Origin: Symbiodinium natans
Lineage: Eukaryota > Sar > Dinophyceae > Suessiales > Symbiodiniaceae
NCBI GenBank assembly: GCA_905221605.1
Contig: CAJNDS010002490.1
Location: forward strand, 999,001-1,063,000
Length of the DNA: 64,000 nt
Direction of reading: 5' to 3'
Numbering within the stretch: position 1 is the stretch's first letter; each line of letters opens with the position of its first letter. The notes under the pieces are model-generated. The model had not been told where the DNA came from, did no database searches, and worked only from the letters and a program-made list of their open reading frames with translations. Made by a program: the position numbers and the translations under genes. Positions 1 through 10,487 of this stretch are shown piece by piece.

Positions 1-102
1 CCAATACCCCTTAATTAAGGAATATTGCTTAAATCATACTAAGGATCCCTGTATACTAAACAAGGGCATATTCCCTAACTAAGGAGTATCGGGCTCTCTG
101 GG
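1..102. repeat. Foldback element, family B (left end cut by window)
   Basis: The sequence starts with an AATACCCCTTAATTAAGG arm and ends with the complementary arm (about positions 72-102) that leads into GGGCTCTCTGGG. The interior carries a GGATCCCT motif shared with the other family members at 24.2, 30.8, 31.85, 44.16 and 62.47 kb. It has no coding capacity and looks like a MITE. The left terminus lies outside the window. Confidence 0.65.
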
Positions 103-104
103 CA

Positions 105-675
105 GGAGCATGTTGCTTGGTTTAGAGCCAATGAAGTGTAGAGTTGCACAGGCAACGCCCGGAGTTTGTGCCTTTCTTCCGTACCTGGAGAATCGGGATT
201 GCCAACCGCGGAAACCAACCCTGAAACCCTAAAACCCTAAACCCCCAAAGCCCTAAAACCCCCAAAAGCCCTGAGATTTTTGGGTTTTAACGTCCTGGGG
301 TTTGAAGAAAGGATGTAAGGTTCAGAGCTTCGCCCCTCCTCCTAGCCTTATTGCGCGACTTAAACTTTCCAAATCTTGAAAAGAAAATCTTGAGGAAACA
401 TCTACACCCTAGGTTTTTCGGGTTTCAGAGGTTTAGGGTTTCGGGTTTGTAGAAATTTTGTAAGGCTTGCGTCCGGATTTTGGGCGGGCGTTGACAGGCT
501 TTTATCGTTGTTGTTCCTTTTTCGGGCGGGTTTGTGACCGGGTTTTGACGAGTTGCTTTTCTTCTTGCTGACAGAACTGTTTTTTTGTCAGCGGCTCGGG
601 CTTGTTTATCTGAAAATGTTTTGAACTCTCAAAGACGCCTTCAGATGCAACTCAATCTCAAAGTGAAACATGTGA
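105..675. other. No gene seen; short degenerate telomere-type repeats
   Basis: This stretch holds two short decayed runs of CCCTAAA-like units (about 218-270) and TTTAGGG-like units (about 412-450). I see no convincing coding signal on either strand. Confidence 0.5.
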
Positions 676-1267
676 GTGCATGAAATACTGCAAACCAAAT
701 CACATCATAAAATGGGGACTTTCGATACGGCAAAATGTTCAACACCCCGCCTCGATGCTGCATTGAGCTGGCGGAATGCTTGCTTCGTCTATTTCACATT
801 TGCCGATGCCCCACAGGAAACAACAACATACTTAGTTCAGGACTGCACTCCAAAAGTGTTGGCGTCTTCTAAGCTCTGCCTCAACGGTCTTTGGCTTAGC
901 TACAACTACGCAGCACTGTACAGCTACGGCCTATGCAGAATCTCTTCCCACCGGCTGGTAAGGACAGAGATGTAGATGCTTGTATGGCCCAAGCGCAAGC
1001 ACACAAGGTCTTTTCAAGATCTCGTCCAAGATTGCCCTCTGCGGGTTCAGGGTGCTCCACACCCATCACAGTCGATGTCTGGTGGTCACAACGAGATTGA
1101 CACCAAATTGGTGTGAGAAAGCTGTAGAGAGATTGCTGGATTTCAAGTTCCACACGGACTGGCAAGTGAAGTTTCATGAGCATCACACAAGCTATGTACA
1201 TAAAGCTATATACATGCGACCACTGCGCAGCATCATGAACATTTCCAAGTGGAAAGAAAACACTGAA

Positions 1268-1507
1268 TCACCCCCCACATACTTTGCATGGCTGATAGCC
1301 TCGCCTCATGGCTTCACGCTTGCTGTACCTGAGTATCCGCTTCGCACACTTCAGCTGCAGACACTCCCGCACACGGTGGAATGCATATCCACGGCTCGCG
1401 GTCACAAACACGATGCGATGCCCTTGCGGGTCCCTGACTGACATGTGGTCTGGTGTTTGCGGTGGTGCATCGCACTGCTCAAGGATCGGCAAAGCATTCT
1501 CACGCAA
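1268..1507 (-). CDS. Possible Cys-rich module of a retroelement protein (fragment)
   Basis: The 79-residue minus-strand reading contains a HRVRECLQLKCAKR segment, then RRGYQPCKVCGG at its C-terminal end. A Cys followed some 30 residues later by a GYxPCxxC motif is a small zinc-knuckle-like arrangement that I associate with dinoflagellate transposable-element proteins; that link is from memory and inference. The surrounding DNA (676-2256) has overlapping ORFs on both strands, none clearly real. This is more likely a decayed fragment than a live gene. Confidence 0.3.
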   Translation of the reverse strand: MRENALPILEQCDAPPQTPDHMSVRDPQGHRIVFVTASRGYAFHRVRECLQLKCAKRILRYSKREAMRRGYQPCKVCGG

Positions 1508-2261
1508 CCAAGCATTAAGATTTGCCTCAACCTCACTCCAAGATGTGCTCGCACTCGGCTGCGTAGCACAGATGACGGTGCAGCTGTCGGGTCTGGTTCA
1601 TTATCGCTTGTGTCTCGGTGGCTTGCTGCTGCAAGTTAAGGTTAGGGTCTGTCTTAGGGCTCGGCGGGTTCAGGATCCTATCCCCAGGAACCGAAACCCC
1701 ACCAACCTTTGTATGCACACTCACTGTGGGTGCACTTGCTACTCCTGTCTCAGCAGTCTCACGGAGTTGCGACGCTCTGCCATAAAGTCATGGATCAAGA
1801 AAATCGCATGTAGCACTCTTTCAAGAAAACTCCACAGCATGCCTCGTAGCCACCATCAGCCTCATCACCAGCGTTCTGGTCCAAGGCGTTTTGACACCAG
1901 CGATGCTATCAAGCTGAAGGATTAACGCAAGAAACCTGAGAACCTGTTGCACGTTCACTGATCCCTTCTTGACTACTCTGCAAATCTTCCGTCGCAATTT
2001 GTGATCAAGCAGCTCTGACTTCCTGATAACCTGAAACCCATTGTCTTGCAGTGCATATTCAGCCTTCCAAGCAGGAACTCAATCCTCTCAGGCTTAAGTG
2101 CTTTTGTCGGCAAGTTGTCTTGCGTGCCTACGGAAATTACTTTAAGAAGTTTCTCCTGTGTCTTTTGCTGCAGCCACAGCAACTTTCCGTCTATGTGCCG
2201 TCCTACCCCTTGAGGGATCTGACGGCAGCTTGTCGCATAGACACACGACAACAACTGCCGG

Positions 2262-2331
2262 GCGCGGCGTTTCGCACGGTAGACTAAAATTAAATTAAAA
2301 AGAAATTAACGGCGCGCGCGAAGCGCGCGCC
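2262..2331. repeat. GGGCGCGGCGTTT motif and GC-only hairpin
   Basis: GGGCGCGGCGTTT at 2262 recurs in the same orientation at 3570. A perfect GC-only hairpin follows at 2311-2331: GGCGCGCGC, a GAA loop, then GCGCGCGCC. The two motif copies bracket the transposase fragment and the copia fragment, so this may be an old transposon end. Confidence 0.45.
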
Positions 2332-2394
2332 GCCGCGGCTTTCGGGTTTAGGCTTTAGGGTTAGGGTTCAGGTGTCTCCTACTCCTTCCCACGG

Positions 2395-3276
2395 TCAACA
2401 ACAGCTGTTTTTCGCACTCAGTCCAAGGTGAGGACTTGCACTCCGTCCCGAACAACTACCGGATTGCGCTGTGCAGGCTCCGGGTTTACGAAAGGCGGTT
2501 TGAAGGCAGACATGGATGCCCAAGTCACTGCTCCAACGTCTCTTTGAGACTGTCGAAGCTTTCCGGAAAACAGCAAACATGTCCTGCCCTCCAAACCAAT
2601 GCTTCAGTTGGAACAGTCGCACATGGAAATGCATGAGCTGCTCCATGCGGGGCGCCTTTTCTTCGGAGGAAGGGCCTACAGTGTTTAAGAGGCGTCTTCC
2701 AACAACACGTCGGAAACTCGCGAAAAACCCGTCGATTTTCTGGGTCCCTCCAACTCTTGCCTGCTCTTCGTAGTGGTCTCCCACCCACACCTGGACACGC
2801 ATTTTCTTGGAAAACTCTGGGTGGGGCGGTTTGTGCTTGACACACGTGTGCGAAAGCTTCAAGCCAGCAGCGTCCACCAGAGTCCCATCGTTCAAAGGAC
2901 TCGACAACCACCGATACGCCTTGGCACCATCGGTGTGGCAAACGCTTCCCCTGGCCAGAACTGGCTGGTCAGACTCCAAAAGCAGAGCCGACCACATTTC
3001 ATCCACAGAAATGGGGCCGCCTCCACCTTGGCCTTTGCGAGTGATGCGGTGGCCCAAACGCTGCAACCAGACCAAACTTGAGCCACGTCGTGCAACTGCT
3101 AAGTACCTGAGCCAGACAATTCCGTGCGATCGACCAGTAGATCGAAAGGAAATCTCGTCCAACTCCACATCCGCGCTGCAGCCTCCAACCACAATGGCAA
3201 CATTCAACTGGTCAATGATGGGCACAAAGTACTGGTTGAAGGCCTCGAAAAGGCTGCGAACTGCTCTGTGGTCCAC
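2395..3276 (-). pseudogene. IS1595/ISXO2-like transposase, DDE domain fragment
   Basis: The 293-residue minus-strand reading has the order of the ISXO2-like transposase fold: VELDEISF near residue 56 (first catalytic Asp), HTDGAKAYR near residue 113 (second Asp), and TQKIDGFFASFRR near residue 180, where the family normally has N-x-IEGFW with a catalytic Glu. Here that position is Asp. The usual N-terminal zinc ribbon is absent upstream; a copia RNase H fragment lies there instead. After about residue 235 the reading no longer looks like the family. I infer a broken, non-autonomous copy of a cut-and-paste (Merlin/IS1016-type) transposase. The separate zinc-ribbon half lies at 3790-4476 on the opposite strand. 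Confidence 0.7.
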
Positions 3277-3338
3277 TCCAAGAAGCAGGTGCAGTCGTCT
3301 GGTGAGAGGTGAAGCTTTGACGTGTGCACAAAACCTGA

Positions 3339-3584
3339 GTGCTCAAAATGTTCTCAGACAGCGACTGGAGTGGAGACAAGCGCCGCAGCGTGTTCGCTTG
3401 TTGCGTGGTGTGGAATGGCCAACTACTGTATTCAGGCTCTCACACGCAAAAGATTACAAGTCTGTTGTTGTGTGAAGCCAAGTTTAACTTACTTGTTGCA
3501 GGCAGCGCAACCGCCATCCTGTTGCAGAACTGCAAAGCCATGTGCCCAGACCTGAATGTAAAGTTGGGCGGGCGCGGCGTTTAA
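3339..3584 (+). pseudogene. Ty1/copia RNase H domain fragment
   Basis: The 81-residue reading starts with FSDSDWSGD and continues with KRRSVFACCVVWNGQLLY and SHTQKITSLLLCEAKF. This matches the copia RNase H pattern (DSDWAGD, R-R-S, ..SrTQKtvalSsaEAEy): the first Asp, the RRS motif and the TQK motif are recognisable. The rest of pol is missing on both sides, and the 3' end runs into the GGCGTTTAAAACG palindrome. It is a remnant with no function of its own. Confidence 0.65.
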
Positions 3585-3614
3585 AACGGCAGCCGCTGCC
3601 GTTTTAAACGCTGC
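3574..3614. repeat. 41-bp palindrome with GGCGTTTAAAACGG core
   Basis: The arm at 3574-3593 is complementary to the arm at 3595-3614 with one mismatch. A third copy of the arm lies at about 3629-3648. Two head-to-head transposon termini, or a foldback element, would look like this. It immediately precedes the zinc-ribbon transposase fragment. Confidence 0.6.
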
Positions 3615-3789
3615 GTCTTTTTAATGGTCGCGGCGTTTAAAACGGCTGCCAACGTTTCGCAAATGTGCTGCCATCCAAGATGCATCATCCAATATTGGCT
3701 GTAGCATTTAAAGCGGCAATCTTGAAGTCTTTGAATCTATGCTTTTGAAGCATTTTGCTCAAAGTTTTGGCCTTTAGCCTCTTCTAGCT

Positions 3790-4476
3790 GTGGCTCGGAC
3801 AGCGCACACTGCCATGGCAAGCCGGTGGTCTGGCGGACGAGTGACCATGGGCACTGCAGGTCGTGACAGGCGAGTCCGATCTCGAATCGGAAAGCGGAGA
3901 ACACCTGGACAGAGGGCAGAAGACAGCGACGAAGACCAGCGTGGTGCGCCTGCTTCAAGCTCAGCTGCTCCCGTTGTTGTCGAAGACGTCGACGAAGAGC
4001 CTCAAGGTGAGCCTGCTTCTGGTTCTGCAGGTCCATCAATGGAGGTGGAGCAGGAGGAAGTGGAGTAAACTAGACGTCAACAAGTGAGTCCAACAAGAAA
4101 GCGAGGCCGAATACCTGTTCCTGGACGCACGAAACTTAAGGGCAGAACTTCTTTGGCTGAGATTCTTGCAGCGCCAGTGGACATTGCACAGATTCTCATC
4201 CAGAAGGGCTTTTGCAGAGCTTCTCCGACAGGAACGTGTGGATGTGAGAGTCCAAAGTGGAAGTTGGAGCCTTGCGGTGGTGCCTGCAACTGGCGCTGCA
4301 AAGCTTGCAGAAAGACCGTGGCTCTAACAGCTGTTGACTCAGACTTGTTTGGTGGCCAGAGACTTTCTCTTCAAGCCATTGCAGGAGCACTTTGGCTTTT
4401 TAGACACACAGTTGCACACCAGCCCTTTTCCAAGATGGACTTGAATGAGGTGTATTGGCAGTTCCAGCACCCTTGA
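3790..4476 (+). pseudogene. IS1595-like transposase, N-terminal zinc-ribbon half
   Basis: A Pro/Ala/Glu-rich leader (3790-4068, containing DVDEEPQGEP) is followed in the same frame, after one TAA at 4066-4068, by a reading to 4476. That reading has CGCES, then CNWRCKACRKTVALTA and SLQAIAGALWLF: the paired-Cys zinc ribbon followed by the short helix found N-terminal to ISXO2-like DDE domains. The catalytic domain is missing; downstream DNA shows no DDE motif. The piece is complementary in content to the minus-strand DDE fragment at 2395-3276 but is not joined to it. Confidence 0.6.
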
Positions 4477-6231
4477 GTGGGCTTGTGTGAGGTTCAACGT
4501 TTTAAGATTCTGGTGGCTAAGAGCACGGCCGCAACAGCCGCAAAGACCAGGCAGGAGGTACGGACTAAAGGAGCATGAGGCCTTGGGTAGCTAAGATGGC
4601 GCTGGACATGCATGATGCAGAGTCTCGGAATCTTCTGCAGGGTGTAGTAAGAACCCGCTTATGTTTGACCTGGTCTGGGGGTTTAGGTCTTTCAGGAAAT
4701 TTAGGCTTATGCTGTTATGGGGCAGCCCATACCCATGCCCAATACAAACATGCCCAAAATTGCCAAGTGCCACAACGTCAGGGTCTAGTTGGCCCTTGAA
4801 CCCTGCAATCCTTGACCTATTATTTGGTTTGATGTCTCTGAAAATTTGCAGTCCGCCCTCTTAGACATTGGCATAAAGATTTACCTTGGCTGGGCTTCAT
4901 TTGGAAAGAGTTTGAACGGGGCTTTGGGGTTTTTGGGAGTGCCAGGGTGTTTTTAAGCGCGCGACCTTCTTTCTGGTGGGCTTACAGTCGGGTTTGTTTG
5001 GGTTTTGGGTTTGGGTGTGCTGGCTTTGGGCTTCTGATTGGCTAAGATTATGGGCTTAAAAAGAACATGGCTCATGAATTTCAAGACTCGAGAGTCTAGA
5101 GACCTCTTCCAAAATGTCCATTCTGCCAGTTGAGAAGTAGACATTGCCAGACATCTTCTGGCATTTCTTCCAGCACAGAGCTTTTTGCTGGAGTTTAAGG
5201 CATGTGGTCCACAGTTGTATTTGCAACTCCAGGTTGCATTCCAACACTGATGTTCCAAAAGAGCTTCTACGAACCTTAGAACGTGTCTGCACCTAAGCCC
5301 AAAGCCCAAATTTCTAAGCTCCAAACTCTAAACCCGAACCCTAAACCCTAAACTCTGAAACCTAAACCCTAAACCCTTGAAGCTGAAACGAAGGCAACTG
5401 TGGCCCGTCCTTGCAGGGTCGCCCAACTTCTCCGGAACTTGGGCTTTGTCCTGGCAATTCTGATGGTTCGCCAGTTAAGCTGCAGGTCTTTTGTCGGTGT
5501 TTCTGTGGATAGAAAAGGCGCCCTTCAAGCTTGGGAAGCACCAACGTGGCTCAATGTTTTCTGCTGTTGTGCAGAGTTTGCTAGACATTGCAATGAAAGC
5601 TTTTGGCAGGCTTGACTTTGAACAGCGAGGATTCCTACTGTACAGAAACGGCTTGTGCTCCTAGCAAATCAGCTGTTGCCGAGCACCCTCATTGGGGTTC
5701 TAAACTATGGTCAGGTTGTGGGGCTGGTGAACGGATGCCACAAGTGCATTCGTGCATGCTTGGACATATTTTGGCGCTGTCTCCAATTTCAGTTTTTGCG
5801 GCAGTTAACGCGCCGTTGATGGGTCAGACCTGTTTATACAGCATTTTGAATTTAGCACCATCGACCCTGGTCTTTGCCAGAGCCAAACAGACGTATGTTT
5901 TGGAGCAGCAAGTGCTTGCGTGTGAGAGAGTGACAGAGTGTCTGTGAGTGTGTGAGGATGAGAGTGAGAGCGAGAGCGAGGAAGCGAGGACGACGGAGTG
6001 AGAGAAAGTGATGCAGTGACGGGCAGCGGAGGAGTGGTTGAAGCCATGGGGCCCCACGTGATTTCTATGTCTGCCAACTTTTCTTCGGCGCCGCGTTTTG
6101 AACAGTGCATAGGTCGTGTTTGAACACTTGTAACAATGTTCAGTTTAGAAGATAAGCGACTTGGGAAAAAACCTGGATTAAAATTCTGGTCGGTCTTCGG
6201 ATCTGGCCTCATTACCCTACGTCTGCTGTGC
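4477..6231. other. No gene recognised
   Basis: Only short overlapping ORFs are present on both strands, without family motifs. A purine-rich GA/GT stretch occupies about 5925-6010, and a few CCCTAAA-like units sit at 5328-5375. Confidence 0.5.
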
Positions 6232-6274
6232 GTGGGGACCCTTTCAATAGTATTATAGGGTCCCGAGTCCCCAT
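6232..6274. repeat. Short hairpin (GGGGACCCT / AGGGTCCC)
   Basis: GGGGACCCT and AGGGTCCC arms are separated by about 16 bases, with a further GTCCCC after the second arm. It is a short foldback of unknown role. Confidence 0.4.
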
Positions 6275-6310
6275 GGCCACAAATGCATTTTTCCGGGGAA
6301 AAATACGCCG

Positions 6311-6517
6311 TGAGGCCACAACAAGGCCACAACAGGCCACAAACGTGTGTTTTTGAGGCCACATCAGGCCACAACAGGCCACAAACGTGTGTTTTTGAGG
6401 CCACGTCAGGCCACAACAGGCCACAAACGTGTGGTTTTCAGGCCACGTCAGGCCACAACAGGCCACAAACGTGTCGCAACAAAGCAAGACCGTGTGGGTT
6501 TGAGGCCACATCAGGCC
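6311..6517. repeat. 42-bp tandem repeat (GGCCACAA family)
   Basis: About four copies of a 42-bp unit are present, built around GGCCACAACAGGCCACAAAC followed by GTGTGTTTTTGA. Copies differ by one to a few bases, and the last is interrupted by an unrelated stretch. The repetitive translations are by-products. Confidence 0.85.
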
Positions 6518-6726
6518 AACTTGTTTGGTTTCGATGGGGCTTGATTTTCAGCAAGTCCTAGGAGACCAAGTCGTTCCTGTACTGTACACATGTTTGCAAA
6601 TCTGGGGTCGAAAAATCTAAGCAATTCTGGCTTCGCGTGTGTGGGCCTCCCCTGAAACGCTTCGGCCCCGGAGCCTGGCGTTTGCTACCCGGTTTTAGGA
6701 GGGAGCTCGGGATGCTCATAATTAGA

Positions 6727-7243
6727 GTTTAGGGTTTTGGGGTTTGGGGTTTAGGGTTTAGGGTTTGGGGTTTAGGGTTTAGGGTTTGGGGTTTGGGGTT
6801 TAGGGTTTGGGGTTTAGGGTTCGGGTTTGGGGTTCGGGTTTGGGGTTTGGATCAGGGCTTAGGAGCCGGCAGTCTGAGCTGTAAAGCTTCTGGTCAGCCG
6901 CATGCTCCGCATGCCCGCGCAGCATCCCGCGCGTTTTTTTTTGTGGCCAGGCCAAGTTGGGGTGCCGGGAGTCAAGGTAACCCCTCACCCCTAAACCCTA
7001 AACCCTAAACCCTAAACCCTTAAACCCTAAACCCTAAACCCTAAACCGAAAGGTTTTATGGTGGCATCAGGATCTCAGGTGGCAGCTTGCCTAAACTAGG
7101 GTTTAGGGTTTAGGGTTTAGGGTTCAGGGTTTAGGGTTTAGGGTTTAGGGTTTAGGGTTTAGGGTTTAGGGATTGGGGTTTCGGGTTTGGGGTTTGGGGT
7201 TTGGGGTTTAAGGGTTAAGGGTTAAGGGTTAAGGGTTTAGGGT
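6727..7243. repeat. Telomere-type arrays in both orientations
   Basis: TTTAGGG/TTTGGGG-type units run from 6727 to about 6850, CCCTAAA units from 6988 to 7043, then TTTAGGG units from 7098 to 7243. The last array ends in variant GGGTTAA units. Orientation flips within 300 bp, so this is an interstitial cluster and not a chromosome end. It borders the ORF block that follows. Confidence 0.9.
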
Positions 7244-7539
7244 TTTATGCGTGGTGTACTTGTCCCAGTCATACCGCGCTGGGCTTTCATTTGCCAAATA
7301 AAACCAATCCCCATTCCATTTCCTTTTCTAACTCATCTTTCAGACTCTTTCACGTCAAGTTTCCAAGTTTTTAATTCTTCTTCGTTCACTTCTTCCAAAG
7401 CGGGCGCCTCTTTTACCACATCAGTGCACAGTAGGCCGTTCTTGTGGGTCTCGCAACCAGGTGTGAAACATGTTGCGGTGGTCGATTTCTCAAATAGCTT
7501 CCGAGTACAGCGTACAGCTTCACCGATCTTTGCTTTTTC

Positions 7540-7668
7540 AACGGTTCATGCGTTTACTCATGTCTGTTTACTGTTGTGAAAGATCACCGTACTTTGTTGC
7601 TTTTGGTTCAAGCCACACACCAAATCATGCAGCTTGCATTACATCGCTTGGTAGCTTCGCTTTTCGAT
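7540..7668 (+). repeat. Direct repeat DR1, left copy (129 bp)
   Basis: This copy matches 15000-15128 with a single mismatch (7551 against 15011). The two copies frame the ORF-bearing block. They do not begin TG and end CA, so a classical LTR is not indicated. Confidence 0.9.
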
Positions 7669-7815
7669 TGCATTGCATTGCTTACTAACTTTGTTTTTTT
7701 TTTTGTCCTTGAGGCCTGGTGTCCGCTGTCTAGTGTCTAGTCTAGAGGTCTTGTAAACGGGGAGCTACGGATTTGGCACTAGGCCGCGTGCACGGCAGCT
7801 GTGATCAGCTGCCAG

Positions 7816-8034
7816 ATGGAACAGGCTCTTGAGGTGGCCTCGCCTGGCAATGCATCCTCCAGTGATGCTAGCACCAGCAGCTTGAGTTTCCTGCAGAGAG
7901 AGCACCTTGCTCACGGACGTGCATTGGCTCTGCTTTTGCGCTGGTGTTCCATGCTTTCAGTACGTGTGGAGCGCCTTGAGGCCCAGGCAACACTGTCTCG
8001 CATCTTTCACGCTTGGAAGATGGTTAGGCCATGA
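7816..8034 (+). CDS. Hypothetical 72-residue protein, ORF1 of the 7.5-15.6 kb block
   Basis: The start is the first ATG in frame. The N-terminal third is Ser/Ala-rich, and the C-terminal half (HGRALALLLRWCSMLSVRVE onward) is probably helical, with regular Leu/Val and Arg spacing and an aromatic FHAWKMV end. No family is recognised. It is followed by roughly 360 bases of pyrimidine-rich spacer. It could be a small protein of a mobile unit or an exon of a larger gene; the sequence does not decide. Confidence 0.4.
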   Translation: MEQALEVASPGNASSSDASTSSLSFLQREHLAHGRALALLLRWCSMLSVRVERLEAQATLSRIFHAWKMVRP

Positions 8035-8393
8035 GGGCGCCCTTTGCTTTCCACGCCGTTCCATGCACATGTTTTTCAGCAGGGTGCTTGGAAGCTCCTA
8101 CCTCTGGGCGTCCGCTCAAGACCCGTGCTCTTTCATGCCAGGCTTTAGCTCCTCTTGAGAGTGTCCTGTGGACATTTTGCACGGGATTTTCGGCTGCCTC
8201 TTGCCCCATGCGCGACTTGCTTCGCGAACTTTGCAGTCAAACGGTGCGCAGTGCAAAAGCCCGCTCATTAGCCAGCTGCTTGTCCTATTGCGTACATGAC
8301 ACACTCACTTGCAATTTCTTGATTACTGCTGCATTGGTTCTGGCAACTCAAGCTCAGTGGTGTTTGCTGTTGCACGCTTGACAATTTGCGGCC

Positions 8394-8543
8394 ATGGCCG
8401 ACTCTCTCCTGTCAGGCCTGCTGGGCTTGAGCTCGCTTCGTTGCGAGCCTGTGAGCTGTGTCCGCGTCGACGGTAGCACAAGGATTCCGTTTTGCCTACT
8501 TCTGCAGGACACTGTCCTGGCTTTGCAAACCACACTTGGCTAG
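8394..8543 (+). CDS. Hypothetical 49-residue protein, ORF2 of the block
   Basis: Starts MADSLLSGLLGLSSL and ends at a TAG. The residue pattern is hydrophobic and moderately amphipathic, with no recognised family. The GCC before the ATG (GCGGCCATGG) resembles a good eukaryotic start context. Small size keeps confidence low. Confidence 0.3.
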   Translation: MADSLLSGLLGLSSLRCEPVSCVRVDGSTRIPFCLLLQDTVLALQTTLG

Positions 8544-8857
8544 GCATATGCCGTTTTTCCTTTGCGCTTCTGCTAGGGACCTAGCTCGGTCTGTGCATTG
8601 CCTTTGGCACGCAACTGCAGGTGTTGGGCGCCTTTTTCTCCCATCAGCACCTCCGACATTCTGGTCTTTTCTTGGCATGGCAGGGAACTCGGGTTATTGG
8701 TCTTTGCCTCTTGCGTTGTCCGTCTTTTTCCATTGGAGCACCATCGCACGCCGTTTTATTGTGTGGCCCGCAGCTTCCTCTCAAAAGGTCGCCCACCTGG
8801 ATCTTGCATTCTAGCGTTCCTTGTATACTCTTTTTCTTTTTGGGCCTCCGCCTGGTG

Positions 8858-9574
8858 ATGCCGGGGCACAAACGACCAGCTGCAAAACCCCCCGCTTCGA
8901 TTTTGAGACGGGGCCGCTTTGCTGGAATGCCTACGCCCAAACCCCGCGTGCGGGATGCCAGTTCGGAGACGGAGGAAGTCCCGTCCCCACCGGGCGGCCC
9001 CCCTCCCCCTACAGGGGACAGCACTTTGGTCAGATCCAAGGCGGGTTCTGTTTCGTCTACGCCCTCGTCTAGAACTGCTTTGGCTTTGCGCCGAGGAATG
9101 GAGAGTCTTCGAGCCAGGTCTACAGGTGGCGAGCCGTCGACGGGTACCACGCCCCGTCCCTCTTCCAGCTGCGGCGGAGCCTCGGATATTCCTTCTGGCC
9201 CACCTGGATTTTCCACCGCGCTGACGCACCCCGCGGCGGCCATGCCGGGAGCTTCCTTTGGCTTAGCTACCGCTGCACTAGGTGTTCCTGGGTCTGCAGG
9301 ACCCTCCGGCCCTCCGCCCCCACGACCGGCTGCAGTTACTTTGCCTTTCATATACGTTGATGGCTTTGCTACTGTGCAGTTGCCTTTTGGCGTTTATGCG
9401 GTTCCTCACCCTTCTACTCCGACCCTTCCATCGGCGACGGCATCCTTCATGGGTCTTGAGCCACCTCCAGCATTGCCGAAGAGTATGGGGGTCCCACCCA
9501 CGACAGCATCTCCTGGGTCTCCGACCACACCTGCAGTGCTGGAGGACGAGGCCACCGACGATCAGCCCGGCTGA
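8858..9574 (+). CDS. Hypothetical Pro/Ser/Thr-rich protein, ORF3 of the block
   Basis: The 238-residue reading starts at MPGHKRPAAKPP. The basic N-terminus (about residues 1-35) is followed by a long disordered Pro/Ser/Thr/Gly-rich stretch with PPGGPPPP-type runs. A short hydrophobic island (VTLPFIYVDGFATVQLPFGV, near residue 165) may be the only folded part, and the end is acidic (LEDEATDDQPG). Composition resembles a gag-like or scaffold linker protein, but no motif proves it. Minus-strand ORFs over the same interval are shadows of its GC-rich codons. Confidence 0.5.
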   Translation: MPGHKRPAAKPPASILRRGRFAGMPTPKPRVRDASSETEEVPSPPGGPPPPTGDSTLVRSKAGSVSSTPSSRTALALRRGMESLRARSTGGEPSTGTTPRPSSSCGGASDIPSGPPGFSTALTHPAAAMPGASFGLATAALGVPGSAGPSGPPPPRPAAVTLPFIYVDGFATVQLPFGVYAVPHPSTPTLPSATASFMGLEPPPALPKSMGVPPTTASPGSPTTPAVLEDEATDDQPG

Positions 9575-10487
9575 TTTCTCGGCCGTCAGGAATGTCCTGG
9601 CTTTTGACCCGTGACGCACCATTGGCCTTTTCCTTGGCCTGAACAGGTCGGGCAGCAAATCTTCATGTTTCTTTGTCAATAGTGTGCTTGTGTCGGGGAG
9701 TCATTTCACCCTCAGCTCAGCCTGCTGCGTTTGGCTGATCTTACCGTACAATCCTTCAGAAGCCCTGCAGTTGTCCCGGAATTTGCAATCACGTTCCCGT
9801 ATGGCATTTTGCGACTCTCACTCCAGCCCATGCATTACGCATGACAGCTCCCCCTTTTTCAGAACTTCGCATGGCTCCAGCTACAAGGAGACCCTCTACC
9901 GAGAGGCTTCTGTCATATTAACCTGCATTCTTTGTATCAGACATGCCTTTCATACACACGCCAAAAGCTTCAACCAGTCCCGCATCCGTTCCCCTTTTGG
10001 TTACCCTTCTTGGGCAATTTCAATTTTGCCCTTGCTGTCGGATCAGGCCTGGTTTGACAGTGGCCGCTGCCTTTGAACTCGGACCATCTCTCTGCCGCGA
10101 GTCTCAGCAAAAGGAGTCTCGACTTCGGGCAGACTTGCATCACTTTGCTTTGGGCTTTCTCTACTTTGCACTTTTAGTCGGTGCTTGAATCGGTGCTCAG
10201 TGCTTACTCGCTTCGGCCCAGCTTTTCGCTCTTACCCCCCCGGGGGGGTAGATTGGGATTGCAGAGCTTTTTCCCTTAGCCTCGCACTCAGAGATTCTGA
10301 ACTGCCGGTGAGCATCGTGTGTAATAACTACACATCAGTTCAGTGCTTCGCTTCTGCACTCAGAGCTTCTGCATCATCATTTCGCCGCTTTGCCTCAGAG
10401 CTTTTGTATTTGCTTTAGCCTTCCCAACTTTGACACGGAATTGTCTCTTGCCTCGGTGGCTCTGCCCACCCTAGCTTCTTGCTGGCA
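9575..10487. other. Pyrimidine-rich spacer with a C7G7 palindrome
   Basis: No convincing gene is present. The spacer is rich in CTTTTG/GCTTT words, as are the other spacers of this block. A perfect palindrome TACCCCCCCGGGGGGGTA lies at 10233-10250. Confidence 0.5.

Noticed and set aside
6283-6561. Proteins with RPQTCVFEATSGHN-type repeats on both strands
   Set aside because: Translations of the 42-bp tandem repeat, whose length is a multiple of three.
8644-9351. 235-residue minus-strand ORF overlapping ORF3 of the block
   Set aside because: GC-rich antisense shadow; the plus-strand reading has a clearer start, domain zoning and the same orientation as its neighbours.
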